From assembly GCF_000620045.1 (NCBI RefSeq), contig NZ_KK211059.1:109777-173776 (forward strand): DNA of 64,000 nt, given 5' to 3'. Under the pieces are notes generated by a model. It searched no databases, had not been told where the DNA came from, and was given only the letters and a program-made list of their open reading frames with translations. The translations under genes and the position numbers were made by a program. The stretch's first letter is position 1, and each line of letters begins with the position of its first letter. Shown here piece after piece: positions 8,996-16,851 of the stretch. The stretch is from Halomonas halodenitrificans DSM 735 (GTDB lineage: Bacteria > Pseudomonadota > Gammaproteobacteria > Pseudomonadales > Halomonadaceae).

Positions 8996-10219
8996 CTATG
9001 TTGAACGGCCTGCGCGCCCTTCGGTTTCCATGGCGGACGGGGCCTTTCGTACGGGCAGGCGCCGCATCGCCCACAGGCCCAGCAATGGTCCCGGCAGCAG
9101 CCACCACACGACCCAGACCCCTTGCTGCGCCCATAGGGTGGTGGTCAATGAGATGGCGGGTATGGTGAGCGCGAAGCCCACGGCGTTCATGACCGCCAGG
9201 GTCGAGCCGACCCGTTCGTTTGGGGCGCTGGCCGCGGCCAGGGCGGAGAATTGCGGCGAGTCGGCGATCACGCTGAGCCCCCACAGGGCCAGGAGTGCCA
9301 GCAGCCACCAGGGTGGCAGCCAGGTTGCCAGCGGGTAGATCAGGCAGATCAGCCCGGAGGCGACCAGCGCCCAGCGTGCCACCCACAGGCTGCCGAGCCG
9401 ACGGCTCAGCTGCCCGCCGCCCACGCAGCCGCCAAGCCCCAGGGCGATGATGCCGAACGACAGCCAGGGAACCCAGGCGGGGGAGGCGCCGAGGCGTTCC
9501 ACCTCCCGGGCGACCAGGAAGGGGGTCAGCGTCCATAGGGCATAGAGCTCCCAGCAGTGGCCGAAATAGCCCCCGGCCACGGCGCGAAAGCGTGCCTCGC
9601 GAAGCGCCGCCAGTCCCTCGGTCAATCGTGCCTTGCCGCTCGAGGCGGGCAGGTGTGGGCCGTCGCCGAGGAGCAGGATCAGGCCGCCGCCGCCCAGTGC
9701 CAGGAATGTCGCCCCCAGTAGCGGCCATTCCCAGGGCAGGCCGGCGGTGGAGCCTCGCAGTAGATGGGGCAGGGCGGTGCCCAGGGTCAGCATGCCCACC
9801 AGCCAGGCCAGGGCCGCACCGGTGTGTTTCGGCGTCCAGCCGATCACCAGCTTCATGCCCAGCGGGTAGATGCCGGCGAGGCATAGCCCCGTCAGCAGGC
9901 GCAGGGTGAGCGCCAGGGCCATATGATCGGCCACCAGCACGAAGCCGGCATTGGTGAGGGCGCCGGCAAGACTGGAAACGGCGAAGATGCGGCTGGCGTG
10001 AAAGCGATCGGCCAGACCGGTGGTGGCGATCAACAGGGTGCCGCCGATAAAGCCGGCTTGCACGGCCAGGGTCAGGTGGCCCAGGTCGGCCTCGGAGAGG
10101 CCCAGAGAGTGCGACAGGGAGGCCCCCACGCCGTTGACGGAGAACCATAGCGATGTGCCGAACAGCTGGGCCAGCACGATGACAGGCAGCGGGTAGCGCC
10201 GCAGGAGGGAGGCAGACAT
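8996..10219 (-). CDS. MFS transporter, divergent from acuR
   Basis: The 407-residue protein has twelve predicted membrane segments. It opens with PVIVLAQLFGTSLWFSVNGVG and has a recognisable but weak MFS loop motif (GLADRFHASRIFAVSS). I do not recognise the subfamily or substrate. The start at 10219 is supported by GAGGA just upstream on the minus strand; the frame is open further but enters a non-coding-looking stretch. The gene is transcribed away from acuR, and the AcuR-type operator lies in the shared 149-bp region. It could therefore belong to the acrylate regulon, but that is inference only. Confidence 0.85.
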   Translation of the reverse strand: MSASLLRRYPLPVIVLAQLFGTSLWFSVNGVGASLSHSLGLSEADLGHLTLAVQAGFIGGTLLIATTGLADRFHASRIFAVSSLAGALTNAGFVLVADHMALALTLRLLTGLCLAGIYPLGMKLVIGWTPKHTGAALAWLVGMLTLGTALPHLLRGSTAGLPWEWPLLGATFLALGGGGLILLLGDGPHLPASSGKARLTEGLAALREARFRAVAGGYFGHCWELYALWTLTPFLVAREVERLGASPAWVPWLSFGIIALGLGGCVGGGQLSRRLGSLWVARWALVASGLICLIYPLATWLPPWWLLALLALWGLSVIADSPQFSALAAASAPNERVGSTLAVMNAVGFALTIPAISLTTTLWAQQGVWVVWWLLPGPLLGLWAMRRLPVRKAPSAMETEGRAGRST

Positions 10220-10333
10220 TCCTCGATCTTCACCGGGAAGCGGGTCCGACGCAAGACCGGAGTGAGCGGCATTATGGTATAGAGCCGCACCGGTATCTGG
10301 ATCCGGCCATGACGTCTTTTCGTCAGGGTGGGG

Positions 10334-10362
10334 TTGGAATAAATAGACGATCGGTCTATATT
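10334..10362 (+). promoter_or_regulatory. acuR promoter with nested AcuR-type operator
   Basis: A sigma-70-like promoter is visible: -35 TTGGAA (10334-10339), a 17-bp spacer and -10 TATATT (10357-10362). The inverted repeat TAGAC-GATCG-GTCTA (10344-10358) sits between the two boxes and touches the -10. The same 15-mer recurs before acuI. A TetR-family repressor bound here would block polymerase, so autoregulation is likely. Confidence 0.8.
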
Positions 10363-10368
10363 GGCAGC

Positions 10369-11007
10369 ATGACACACGACAGCACCGACAAGCCGCGTCG
10401 CCGTGGCCGGCCCCCGAAGGTGGCGCGAGACGATCCCGATACTCGCGCCGCACTGCTCCGCAGTGGGCTCGAGGTCCTGACCGAGCACGGTTTCACCGTG
10501 TCGGGTATCGACGGCATCCTCAAGCGAGTCGGCGTGCCCAAGGGGTCCTTCTATTACTACTTCGACAGCAAGGAAGCCTTCGGACGCGCCGTGATGGAGC
10601 AATACGGCGCCTATTTCGCCGCCAAGCTAGATCGTCATCTGGGCGATGATTCGCGGCCGCCGCTGGCGCGCCTCGAGGCCTTTGTCGAGGACGCCGCGGC
10701 GGGCATGGCGCGCCACGATTTTCGGCGCGGATGCCTGGTGGGCAACCTGGGACAGGAGGCCGGCAGCCTGCCCCAGGGATACCGTGAGTGGCTGCAGGCG
10801 ACGCTTGCCGACTGGCAGAGGCGACTAGCGCACTGTCTACACGAGGCCCGGGCGATTGGCGAGCTGGCCAAGAGTGCCGATTGCGACCGGCTCTCCGAGG
10901 CCTTCTGGATCGGCTGGGAAGGGGCCGTGATGCGTGCCAGGCTGGAGCGCGGGCCGCGCCCCCTGGACACCTTCATCACGACCTACATGCAGGGTTTGCC
11001 TCGCTAG
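10369..11007 (+). CDS. acuR: AcuR-like TetR-family repressor
   Basis: The 212-residue regulator has an N-terminal basic arm (KPRRRGRPPK) and a TetR helix-turn-helix ending in GVPKGSFYYYFDSKEAFGRAV. Its sequence and its pairing with acuI match AcuR, which in Rhodobacter sphaeroides represses acuR-acuI-dddL and is released by acrylate. The ATG at 10369 is preferred: the open frame extends to 10309, but that stretch contains the promoter and operator. The gene ends 68 bp before acuI. No DMSP lyase gene lies beside it, so the acrylate source would be external or encoded elsewhere. Confidence 0.88.
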   Translation: MTHDSTDKPRRRGRPPKVARDDPDTRAALLRSGLEVLTEHGFTVSGIDGILKRVGVPKGSFYYYFDSKEAFGRAVMEQYGAYFAAKLDRHLGDDSRPPLARLEAFVEDAAAGMARHDFRRGCLVGNLGQEAGSLPQGYREWLQATLADWQRRLAHCLHEARAIGELAKSADCDRLSEAFWIGWEGAVMRARLERGPRPLDTFITTYMQGLPR

Positions 11008-11036
11008 GTGGAGGTAATCATTTTCAGGCCTTTTTA

Positions 11037-11051
11037 TAGACGATCGGTCTA
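11037..11051 (+). promoter_or_regulatory. AcuR-type operator upstream of acuI
   Basis: The inverted repeat TAGAC-GATCG-GTCTA lies 24 bp before the acuI ATG and is identical over 15 bases to the acuR operator. A -10-like TCTAAA (11048-11053) overlaps its right arm. Both transcription units would thus be under the same repressor. Confidence 0.8.
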
Positions 11052-11075
11052 AAAGGCGTCAGCGACGAGAGGTGC

Positions 11076-12074
11076 ATGATGTTCAAGGCAATTTTGATCG
11101 ACAAGCAGGACGGTCAGCAGCAGGTTGGGCTCGAGACCCTTGATGAGTCACGGCTGCCCGAGGGAGATGTCACCGTCAGGGTCGACTACAGCACGCTCAA
11201 CTACAAGGATGCCCTGGCCATTACCGGCAAGGGGCCCGTGGTCCGGACGTTTCCGATGGTGCCGGGGATCGATCTGGTCGGCACGGTGGAGAGCTCTACG
11301 AGCGATGCCTATGCCCCCGGGGATGCCGTGCTACTCAATGGCTGGGGCGTTGGTGAGGCCCACTGGGGCGGGCTTGCCGAGAAGGCGCGCCTGGACAGTC
11401 GCTGGCTGATTCCGCTGCCGTCGGCGTTTACGCCGGCTCAGGCCATGGCCATCGGTACCGCCGGATACACCGCCATGCTCTCGGTGATGGCGCTGGAACA
11501 ACAGGGTGTCACTCCGGATCAGGGGGAAGTGCTGGTCACCGGTGCCAACGGCGGGGTGGGCAGCTACGCTATCGCACTGCTCGCACGGCTTGGCTATCGC
11601 GTGGTGGCCTCCACCGGCCGCCTCGAGGAGGCGGATTACCTCGAGGGGCTCGGAGCCGAGCGAGTCATCGACCGGGCAGAGCTTTCCGAACCGGGGCGTC
11701 CGCTGGCCAAGGAGCGCTGGGCGGGGGTCGTGGATTCGGTAGGCAGTCACACCCTGGCCAACGCCCTGGCCGGGACCCGCTATGGCGGTACCGTTACGGC
11801 CTGCGGGCTGGCACAGGGCATGGACCTGCCGGCGAGTGTGGCGCCCTTCATCCTGCGGGGCGTGACCCTGGCGGGGATCGATAGCGTGATGCGCCCCTAT
11901 GCGGATCGTGTGGCGGCCTGGCGGCGACTCGGTGAGCTGCTGGTTCCCGAGAAACTCGATGCCATTACCCGCACCATCGCCCTGGAGGAAACCATCGAGA
12001 CGGCCAACGAGTTGTTGGCCGGCAGGATTCGTGGGCGTGTGGTGGTGGCCATCCAGGCCCCCAGCCGCCCTTAA
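11076..12074 (+). CDS. acuI: Acrylyl-CoA reductase AcuI (YhdH-type MDR oxidoreductase)
   Basis: AcuI reduces acrylyl-CoA to propionyl-CoA with NADPH and so detoxifies acrylate. The 332-residue protein is a zinc-free medium-chain reductase: an N-terminal GroES-like fold with [18 protein letters not shown], then a Rossmann motif ([20 protein letters not shown]). Length and sequence fit the YhdH/AcuI branch. Two ATGs stand in tandem at 11076 and 11079, after AGAGG. The TAA stop overlaps the stop of the convergent thiolase gene, so the two coding regions share 4 bp. Confidence 0.92.
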   Translation: MMFKAILIDKQDGQQQVGLETLDESRLPEGDVTVRVDYSTLNYKDALAITGKGPVVRTFPMVPGIDLVGTVESSTSDAYAPGDAVLLNGWGVGEAHWGGLAEKARLDSRWLIPLPSAFTPAQAMAIGTAGYTAMLSVMALEQQGVTPDQGEVLVTGANGGVGSYAIALLARLGYRVVASTGRLEEADYLEGLGAERVIDRAELSEPGRPLAKERWAGVVDSVGSHTLANALAGTRYGGTVTACGLAQGMDLPASVAPFILRGVTLAGIDSVMRPYADRVAAWRRLGELLVPEKLDAITRTIALEETIETANELLAGRIRGRVVVAIQAPSRP

Positions 12075-13258
12075 TCGACCAGCTCGACGGCTACCGCCGT
12101 GGCCTCGCCGCCACCGATGCACAGGCTGGCGATGCCACGCTTGCCACCCCGGGTGCGCAGGGCATGGATCAGGGTCGCGATGATGCGCGAACCGGTAGAG
12201 CCGATGGGGTGGCCCTGGGCGCAGGCACCGCCGAAGACGTTGACCTTGTCATGGGGAATGTCGAGCCCGTCCATGGCCAGCAGCGTCACCACGGCGAACG
12301 CCTCGTTGATCTCGAACAGGTCGACGTCATCCACGCTCCAGTCGAGCTTCTTCAACAGCTTGTCGATGGCGCCCACCGGAGCAATGGTAAATTCGCTGGG
12401 GTGCATGGAGTGGGTGCTGTGGCCCAGCATGCGTGCCAGCGGCTTGGCACCGAGGCCTTCGGCGGCGGCGGAGCTTGCCAGGATCAGCGCGGACGCCCCG
12501 TCGGAGATGGAGCTTGAGTTGGCCGCGGTGATGGTGCCTTCCTTGGCGAAAGCGGGTCGCAGCGAGCGGATCTTGTCGAGCTTGGCCTGGAAGGGCTGCT
12601 CATCATGGCTGACCACGCTCTCGCCCTTGCGGCTGGTGATGGTCACCGGCGCCATTTCTGCGTCCAGGTGGCCGGCGTTGGTGGCCTCCATGGCGCGCTC
12701 CAGCGAGGCAATGGCGAAGTCATCCAGGCGTTCGCGGCCGTAGTCACGCTGGGACGCGATGTCCTGGGCGAAGACGCCCATCAGCTTGCCGGTCTCGGCA
12801 TCCTCGAGGCCATCGAGGAACATGTGATCCTTGATTTCACCATGGCCCAGGCGGTAGCCGGTGCGAGCCTTGGGCAGCACGTGGGGGGCATTGGACATGG
12901 ATTCCATGCCGCCTGCGAGCATGACCTCGGCGCTGCCGGCGCGGATCAGGTCGTGGGCCAGCATGGTGGCCTTCATGCCCGAGCCACACAGCTTGTTGAT
13001 CGTGGTGGCACCGATGGCATCGTCAATGCCTGCCTGGCGCATGGCCTGGCGCGCGGGGCCTTGCTTGACGCCGCCGGGCAGCACGCAGCCCAGGATGCCC
13101 TCATCGATGCTGTTGGCATCGATGCCGGCACGCTCGATGGCGGCGCGGATGGCCACGGCACCGAGCTCGGGGGCGGTGAGGCTGGCGAGGCTGCCCAGCA
13201 TGCCGCCCATGGGGGTGCGGGTGGCGGAAAGAAAAACGATATCGTTGGGCTGGCTCAT
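12071..13258 (-). CDS. Acetyl-CoA acetyltransferase (thiolase)
   Basis: The 395-residue protein is a thiolase II of normal length. The acyl-accepting cysteine is Cys91 in [10 protein letters not shown]. The histidine motif is [16 protein letters not shown] and the second catalytic cysteine lies in [10 protein letters not shown]. It could run degradatively (ketoacyl-CoA cleavage) or condense two acetyl-CoA, for example for polyhydroxybutyrate. No phaB or phaC is beside it, while beta-oxidation-type genes are, so a catabolic role is favoured by context. It is divergent from the TetR regulator at 13396 and shares its control region. Confidence 0.93.
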   Translation of the reverse strand: MSQPNDIVFLSATRTPMGGMLGSLASLTAPELGAVAIRAAIERAGIDANSIDEGILGCVLPGGVKQGPARQAMRQAGIDDAIGATTINKLCGSGMKATMLAHDLIRAGSAEVMLAGGMESMSNAPHVLPKARTGYRLGHGEIKDHMFLDGLEDAETGKLMGVFAQDIASQRDYGRERLDDFAIASLERAMEATNAGHLDAEMAPVTITSRKGESVVSHDEQPFQAKLDKIRSLRPAFAKEGTITAANSSSISDGASALILASSAAAEGLGAKPLARMLGHSTHSMHPSEFTIAPVGAIDKLLKKLDWSVDDVDLFEINEAFAVVTLLAMDGLDIPHDKVNVFGGACAQGHPIGSTGSRIIATLIHALRTRGGKRGIASLCIGGGEATAVAVELVD

Positions 13259-13380
13259 GGTAGTTCTCCCGAGGGTAGACGGCTCTCGTGTCGCCGCGCT
13301 GTGGTAGACGTTGTGCTTGTGGGTTCCCCCTGCCGCGTTGACCCATCGACGGGGCTATGGTTCTCTCAGGGTCAACCAAG

Positions 13381-13390
13381 CAAGCGCTAG
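13381..13390 (+). promoter_or_regulatory. Putative TetR operator half (CAAGCGCTAG) before the tetR gene
   Basis: The decamer CAAGCGCTAG ends 5 bp before the first ATG of the TetR gene, in the region shared with the thiolase gene. The same decamer occurs in reverse orientation at 14081-14090 before the acyl-CoA synthetase gene. This suggests one regulator for both. No binding data are available. Confidence 0.4.
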
Positions 13391-13395
13391 TGTAA

Positions 13396-13986
13396 ATGCC
13401 GATGAATGTAATGAATGCGTCCCCCCGCCGCAAGGAGTTGACGCGCCTGGCGGCCCAGCTGTTCGTCCAGGAGGGCTTCGATCGCACCACGGTGCGCATG
13501 CTGGCCCAGGAGATGGGCATCAAGTCCGGCAGCCTCTTCCATCACTTCCGCGACAAGCAGGAGATTCTGGCGGCGGTGATCGAAGAGGGCACCGAGAATG
13601 CCCTGGTCATCGCGAAAGAGGCCCTCTCACGCTGTGACAGTAGTGCATCGTCGCGGTTGCATGCCATGGCGCGTGCTCATCTCGAGACCCTGCTGACCGA
13701 TCGTAACGCCCATGTGGTGGCCCTTTACGAGTGGCGGCGGCTCGATTCCGAGGCGCGTGCCCATCTCGGTCATTTACGCGATGCCTACGAGTCGCTGTGG
13801 GAGGAAGTGATCGATGACGCCCTGGCCGCCGGGCTCGTTCACGGCGATCGTTTCCTCGTCTCGCGTTTCGTGATGGGGGCCCTCAACTGGACGGTACGCT
13901 GGTATGACCCGGATGGTACCCGCACCCCCGACGAACTGGCCGATGAGCTGGTTGTCATGATCACGCGCTCGGCTTCAACTCGTTGA
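13396..13986 (+). CDS. TetR-family regulator of acyl-CoA metabolism (inferred)
   Basis: The 196-residue protein has a clear TetR DNA-binding domain (RRKELTRLAAQLFVQEGFDR, then GIKSGSLFHHFRDKQEIL) and an all-helical ligand domain. It lies between a thiolase gene and an acyl-CoA synthetase gene, so an acyl-CoA ligand is likely, but I cannot assign it to a named regulator. ATG codons at 13396, 13402 and 13411 are all possible, and none has a strong ribosome site. Confidence 0.87.
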   Translation: MPMNVMNASPRRKELTRLAAQLFVQEGFDRTTVRMLAQEMGIKSGSLFHHFRDKQEILAAVIEEGTENALVIAKEALSRCDSSASSRLHAMARAHLETLLTDRNAHVVALYEWRRLDSEARAHLGHLRDAYESLWEEVIDDALAAGLVHGDRFLVSRFVMGALNWTVRWYDPDGTRTPDELADELVVMITRSASTR

Positions 13987-13989
13987 ATT

Positions 13990-14008
13990 CGGCGCCTGTT
14001 TGGCGCCG
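13990..14008 (+). terminator. Hairpin after the tetR gene
   Basis: The inverted repeat CGGCGCC-TGTTT-GGCGCCG lies directly after the TetR stop codon. There is no clean T-run after it, so it is only a moderate terminator candidate. Confidence 0.4.
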
Positions 14009-14069
14009 TCTCGACTATGGTCTAGGTCCTTCTCTCCATTCCTGCCCTTGTTCTGTGCGGTTCGACTCG

Positions 14070-14096
14070 CTAGGTTGGACCTAGCGCTTGTTAGGT
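14070..14096 (+). promoter_or_regulatory. Palindromic operator region before the acyl-CoA synthetase gene
   Basis: Two overlapping palindromes are visible 59-85 bp before the ATG: CTAGGT-TGG-ACCTAG (14070-14084) and ACCTA-N8-TAGGT (14079-14096). The second contains CTAGCGCTTG, the reverse complement of the decamer found before the tetR gene. They are candidate sites for the neighbouring TetR protein. Confidence 0.5.
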
Positions 14097-14154
14097 TTAC
14101 GCTTACGTTAACTGTAAATCATGACAATCACAAAATCCTCCGAGGAGAACAGCC

Positions 14155-15819
14155 ATGAGCACGCCAGCCCGCCGAGTCGAGTATCGCGATTACCTGGAGC
14201 ATTTTTCCATCGATGACGTCACCGCACGGCTCGACGACCATCGAGATGGCAAGTTCAATGCCTTCGAATCCTGCTGTGGCCACCACCTTCGGGCCGGACG
14301 CGGAGAGGTGCTGGCCCTGGTCCACGAGGATACCCAGGGCAACGTCAACAAGATGACCTATGCCGAGCTCGAGGCCGAGAGCGCCAGGCTCGCCGGCTGG
14401 TTTGCGGCGCGTGGCCTGGGCGTGGGTGACCGCATCGCCTGCATGCTGCCGCGCACTCCACAGCTGCTGGTGGTGGTCCTGGCCACCTGGCGCATCGGTG
14501 CCGTCTACCAGCCGCTGTTTACCGCCTTCGGCCCCGACTCCATCGACTATCGCCTGGGTCGCGCCGGCACCCGGCTTGTGATCACCGACCATGCCAACCG
14601 CTTCAAGTTCGACGGGGTGAGTCAGTGCCCGCCGGTGCTCGCCATCGGTGGCCCCAGCGATGACCACCCCGATGATGTCGACTGGCACCAGGCGTTGGCG
14701 CATGCACCGATCGAGACCCAGCCACCGCGCCTGGAGCGCGAGGCGCCCTTCCTGCAGATGTTTACCTCGGGCACCGTGGGCAAGCCCAAGGGCGTGGCGG
14801 TACCGCTTGCCGCCATGCCGGCCTTTGCCCTCTACATGGAGCTGGCCGTGGGCCTGGACGACAGCGATCGCTTCTGGAACATGGCCGATCCGGGCTGGGC
14901 CTACGGGCTCTATTACGCCATTACCGGGCCGCTGCTGCTGGGCGCCACCACCCACTTCTGCGAGGCAGGCTTCACGGCGGAGGGGGCGCTTGCGTTCATG
15001 CGCCGGCACCGCCTGACCAACTTTGCCGCCGCCCCCACCGCCTATCGCCTAATGAAGGCCTCCGGCCTGTTCGACGACGCCCATGAGACCCTGGAACTGC
15101 GTGCGGCCAGCTCCGCCGGTGAACCGCTCAACACCGAAGTGGTGAGCTGGGTGGAGCGCTCCCTGGGGTGTTCGGTGACCGACCACTATGGTCAGACGGA
15201 AACCGGCATGACCTGCAACAACCATCAGGCCCTCGAACATCCCAAGCACGCCGGCGGCATGGGGATGCCCCTGCCGGGTTACCGGCTGGCGATTCTCGAC
15301 GCCGAGTACAACGAGCTGCCGCCGGGCGAACCCGGGGTGCTGGCGGTGGACATCGCCAACTCTCCGGCGTTCTTCTTCCCCGGCTACACTTGGCAGGAGA
15401 AGCATCCCTTCGCCGAGGGGTACTATCTCACCGGTGACGTCGTGATTCGCAACGCGGACGGCACCTTCCAGTTCGCCGGTCGCGATGACGACATCATCAC
15501 CACCGCCGGCTATCGGGTCGGTCCCACCGACGTCGAGAATAGCGTCATGACTCACCCCTCCGTGGCCGAGTCGGCCGCCGTGGGACAGCCCGACGAGATT
15601 CGCGGCGAGATCATCAAATCCTATGTGGTGTTGCGCGATGGCTTCGAGCCGAGTGACGAACTGGCCGACGAGATCCGCCAGCAGGTACGCGAGCGTCTCT
15701 CGACCCACTCCTTTCCGCGGGTGATCGAGTTCGTCGACGAGCTTCCCAAGACCCCGAGTGGCAAGATTCAACGCTTCAAGCTGCGTAATGACGCCGTGGA
15801 CAAGACCTCAGACGAGTAA
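14155..15819 (+). CDS. AMP-forming acyl-CoA synthetase
   Basis: The 554-residue ANL-superfamily enzyme activates a carboxylic acid to its CoA thioester through an acyl-AMP. The P-loop is TSGTVGKPKG. The adenylate motif is DHYGQTETGM, the hinge region GRDDDIITTAGYRV, and the catalytic lysine lies in PKTPSGKIQR near the end. It is nearest in look to medium-chain or propionate/acetate-type acyl-CoA synthetases, and the acid is unknown. The start is supported by GAGGAG about 6 bp upstream. The SDR gene follows after 14 bp with its own ribosome site, so the two form an operon. Confidence 0.92.
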   Translation: MSTPARRVEYRDYLEHFSIDDVTARLDDHRDGKFNAFESCCGHHLRAGRGEVLALVHEDTQGNVNKMTYAELEAESARLAGWFAARGLGVGDRIACMLPRTPQLLVVVLATWRIGAVYQPLFTAFGPDSIDYRLGRAGTRLVITDHANRFKFDGVSQCPPVLAIGGPSDDHPDDVDWHQALAHAPIETQPPRLEREAPFLQMFTSGTVGKPKGVAVPLAAMPAFALYMELAVGLDDSDRFWNMADPGWAYGLYYAITGPLLLGATTHFCEAGFTAEGALAFMRRHRLTNFAAAPTAYRLMKASGLFDDAHETLELRAASSAGEPLNTEVVSWVERSLGCSVTDHYGQTETGMTCNNHQALEHPKHAGGMGMPLPGYRLAILDAEYNELPPGEPGVLAVDIANSPAFFFPGYTWQEKHPFAEGYYLTGDVVIRNADGTFQFAGRDDDIITTAGYRVGPTDVENSVMTHPSVAESAAVGQPDEIRGEIIKSYVVLRDGFEPSDELADEIRQQVRERLSTHSFPRVIEFVDELPKTPSGKIQRFKLRNDAVDKTSDE

Positions 15820-15833
15820 TTCGAGGAGTGACT

Positions 15834-16601
15834 ATGCACATCAAGGACAGCACCTTTCTGATCACCGGCGCCGCCTCCGGGCTGGGTGCGGCCACCGCCG
15901 AGCGCCTGGTGGCAGCGGGCGGGCGCGTCGTGCTCTGCGACCTGAGCGATGCCGTCAATGCCCACGCCGAGCGTCTGGGCGAAGCGGCCAGGGCGGTGAA
16001 GGGCGATATCACCTCGGGTGACGATATCCAGGCCGCGGTGGATGCCGCCGTCGAACTCGGCGGCCAGGGTGGCCTCGCCGGGGTGGTGCACTGTGCCGGC
16101 ATCGTCAGCGTCGGCAAGCTGGTCGACCGCGAGGGCAATCCTGCCGATCTGGACGCCTATAACCGGGCCATCCAGATCAATCTGGTGGGCACCTTCAACG
16201 TGATGCGCCTGGCTGCCGCCGCCATGTCGAAGAACGCGCCGGGGGAGGACGGTGAACGAGGCGTCATCATCAACACCGCCTCCATCGCCGCCTTCGACGG
16301 TCAGGTGGGGCAGTGTGCCTACAGCGCCTCCAAGGCCGGGGTGGTCGGCATGAGTTTACCGGCGGCCCGGGAGTTGTCGCGCCACGGCGTGCGGGTGATG
16401 GCCATCGCGCCCGGCGTCTTCGAGACCCCCATGATGAGCGAGATCCCCGATGAGGCCGCCCAGGCCCTGGCCGCCGCCGTGCCTTTCCCCAAGCGCCTGG
16501 GTCGTCCCGATGAGTTTGCCCGGATGGCCGAGCAGATCATTACCAACACCATGCTTAACGGTGAAGTGGTTCGCCTGGACGGCGGTATTCGCATGCAGTG
16601 A
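15834..16601 (+). CDS. SDR-family 3-hydroxyacyl-CoA dehydrogenase (type II-like)
   Basis: The 255-residue short-chain dehydrogenase has the cofactor motif [15 protein letters not shown] and an acidic residue ending strand 2 (VVLCDLSD), so NAD is likely. The NAG motif appears as HCAGIV, followed by catalytic [11 protein letters not shown] and YSASKAG. It resembles the HSD17B10-like 3-hydroxyacyl-CoA dehydrogenases. With the synthetase upstream, the acyl-CoA dehydrogenase downstream and the thiolase nearby, most steps of a beta-oxidation spiral are present; only an enoyl-CoA hydratase is missing. The ATG at 15834 follows GAGGAG by 5 bp; an in-frame GTG at 15828 overlaps that site. Confidence 0.92.
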   Translation: MHIKDSTFLITGAASGLGAATAERLVAAGGRVVLCDLSDAVNAHAERLGEAARAVKGDITSGDDIQAAVDAAVELGGQGGLAGVVHCAGIVSVGKLVDREGNPADLDAYNRAIQINLVGTFNVMRLAAAAMSKNAPGEDGERGVIINTASIAAFDGQVGQCAYSASKAGVVGMSLPAARELSRHGVRVMAIAPGVFETPMMSEIPDEAAQALAAAVPFPKRLGRPDEFARMAEQIITNTMLNGEVVRLDGGIRMQ

Positions 16602-16657
16602 TCCGGCTTCGCCGGACGCTATAAGCGATCCACAACATCTTCATGGCCGTTGAACTG

Positions 16658-16700
16658 CACCCCGCAGGTTGGACACCCAATCCAGCCTTCGGGGTGTTTT
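16658..16700 (+). terminator. Long hairpin with T-run after the acyl-CoA synthetase/SDR operon
   Basis: Arms of 15 bases (16658-16672 and 16682-16696) pair with two mismatches around a 9-base loop and are followed by TTTT. This is the best terminator in the 250-bp gap between the SDR gene and the acyl-CoA dehydrogenase gene. A smaller hairpin (TCCGGC-TTC-GCCGGA) lies just after the SDR stop. Confidence 0.6.
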
Positions 16701-16744
16701 GCATGGCGCGGTGGGGCCTGTGCCGCCCATTTTTAAACGAACGC

Positions 16745-16790
16745 TTGACTCTCGATCCTGTGGAGGCTAGTTTCAAACACATGTTTGAAA
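16745..16790 (+). promoter_or_regulatory. Promoter with PsrA-type operator before the acyl-CoA dehydrogenase gene
   Basis: The promoter is -35 TTGACT (16745-16750), a 17-bp spacer and -10 TAGTTT (16768-16773). The perfect inverted repeat TTTCAAAC-ACAT-GTTTGAAA (16771-16790) starts within the -10. Its core, CAAAC-N4-GTTTG, fits the known PsrA recognition pattern of Pseudomonas, where PsrA represses beta-oxidation genes and is released by long-chain fatty acids. No psrA gene is in the window. Confidence 0.72.
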
Positions 16791-16851
16791 GCGGCCGTCG
16801 CCGCTGCCTGCGTCCGATTCCCAGGCGCGCCCGATTTCCAGGAGAGACGAG

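Noticed and set aside
16655..16700. End of an insertion sequence
   Set aside because: The long imperfect hairpin looked at first like a transposon terminal repeat, but no transposase, second copy or target duplication was seen, and the T-run fits a terminator.
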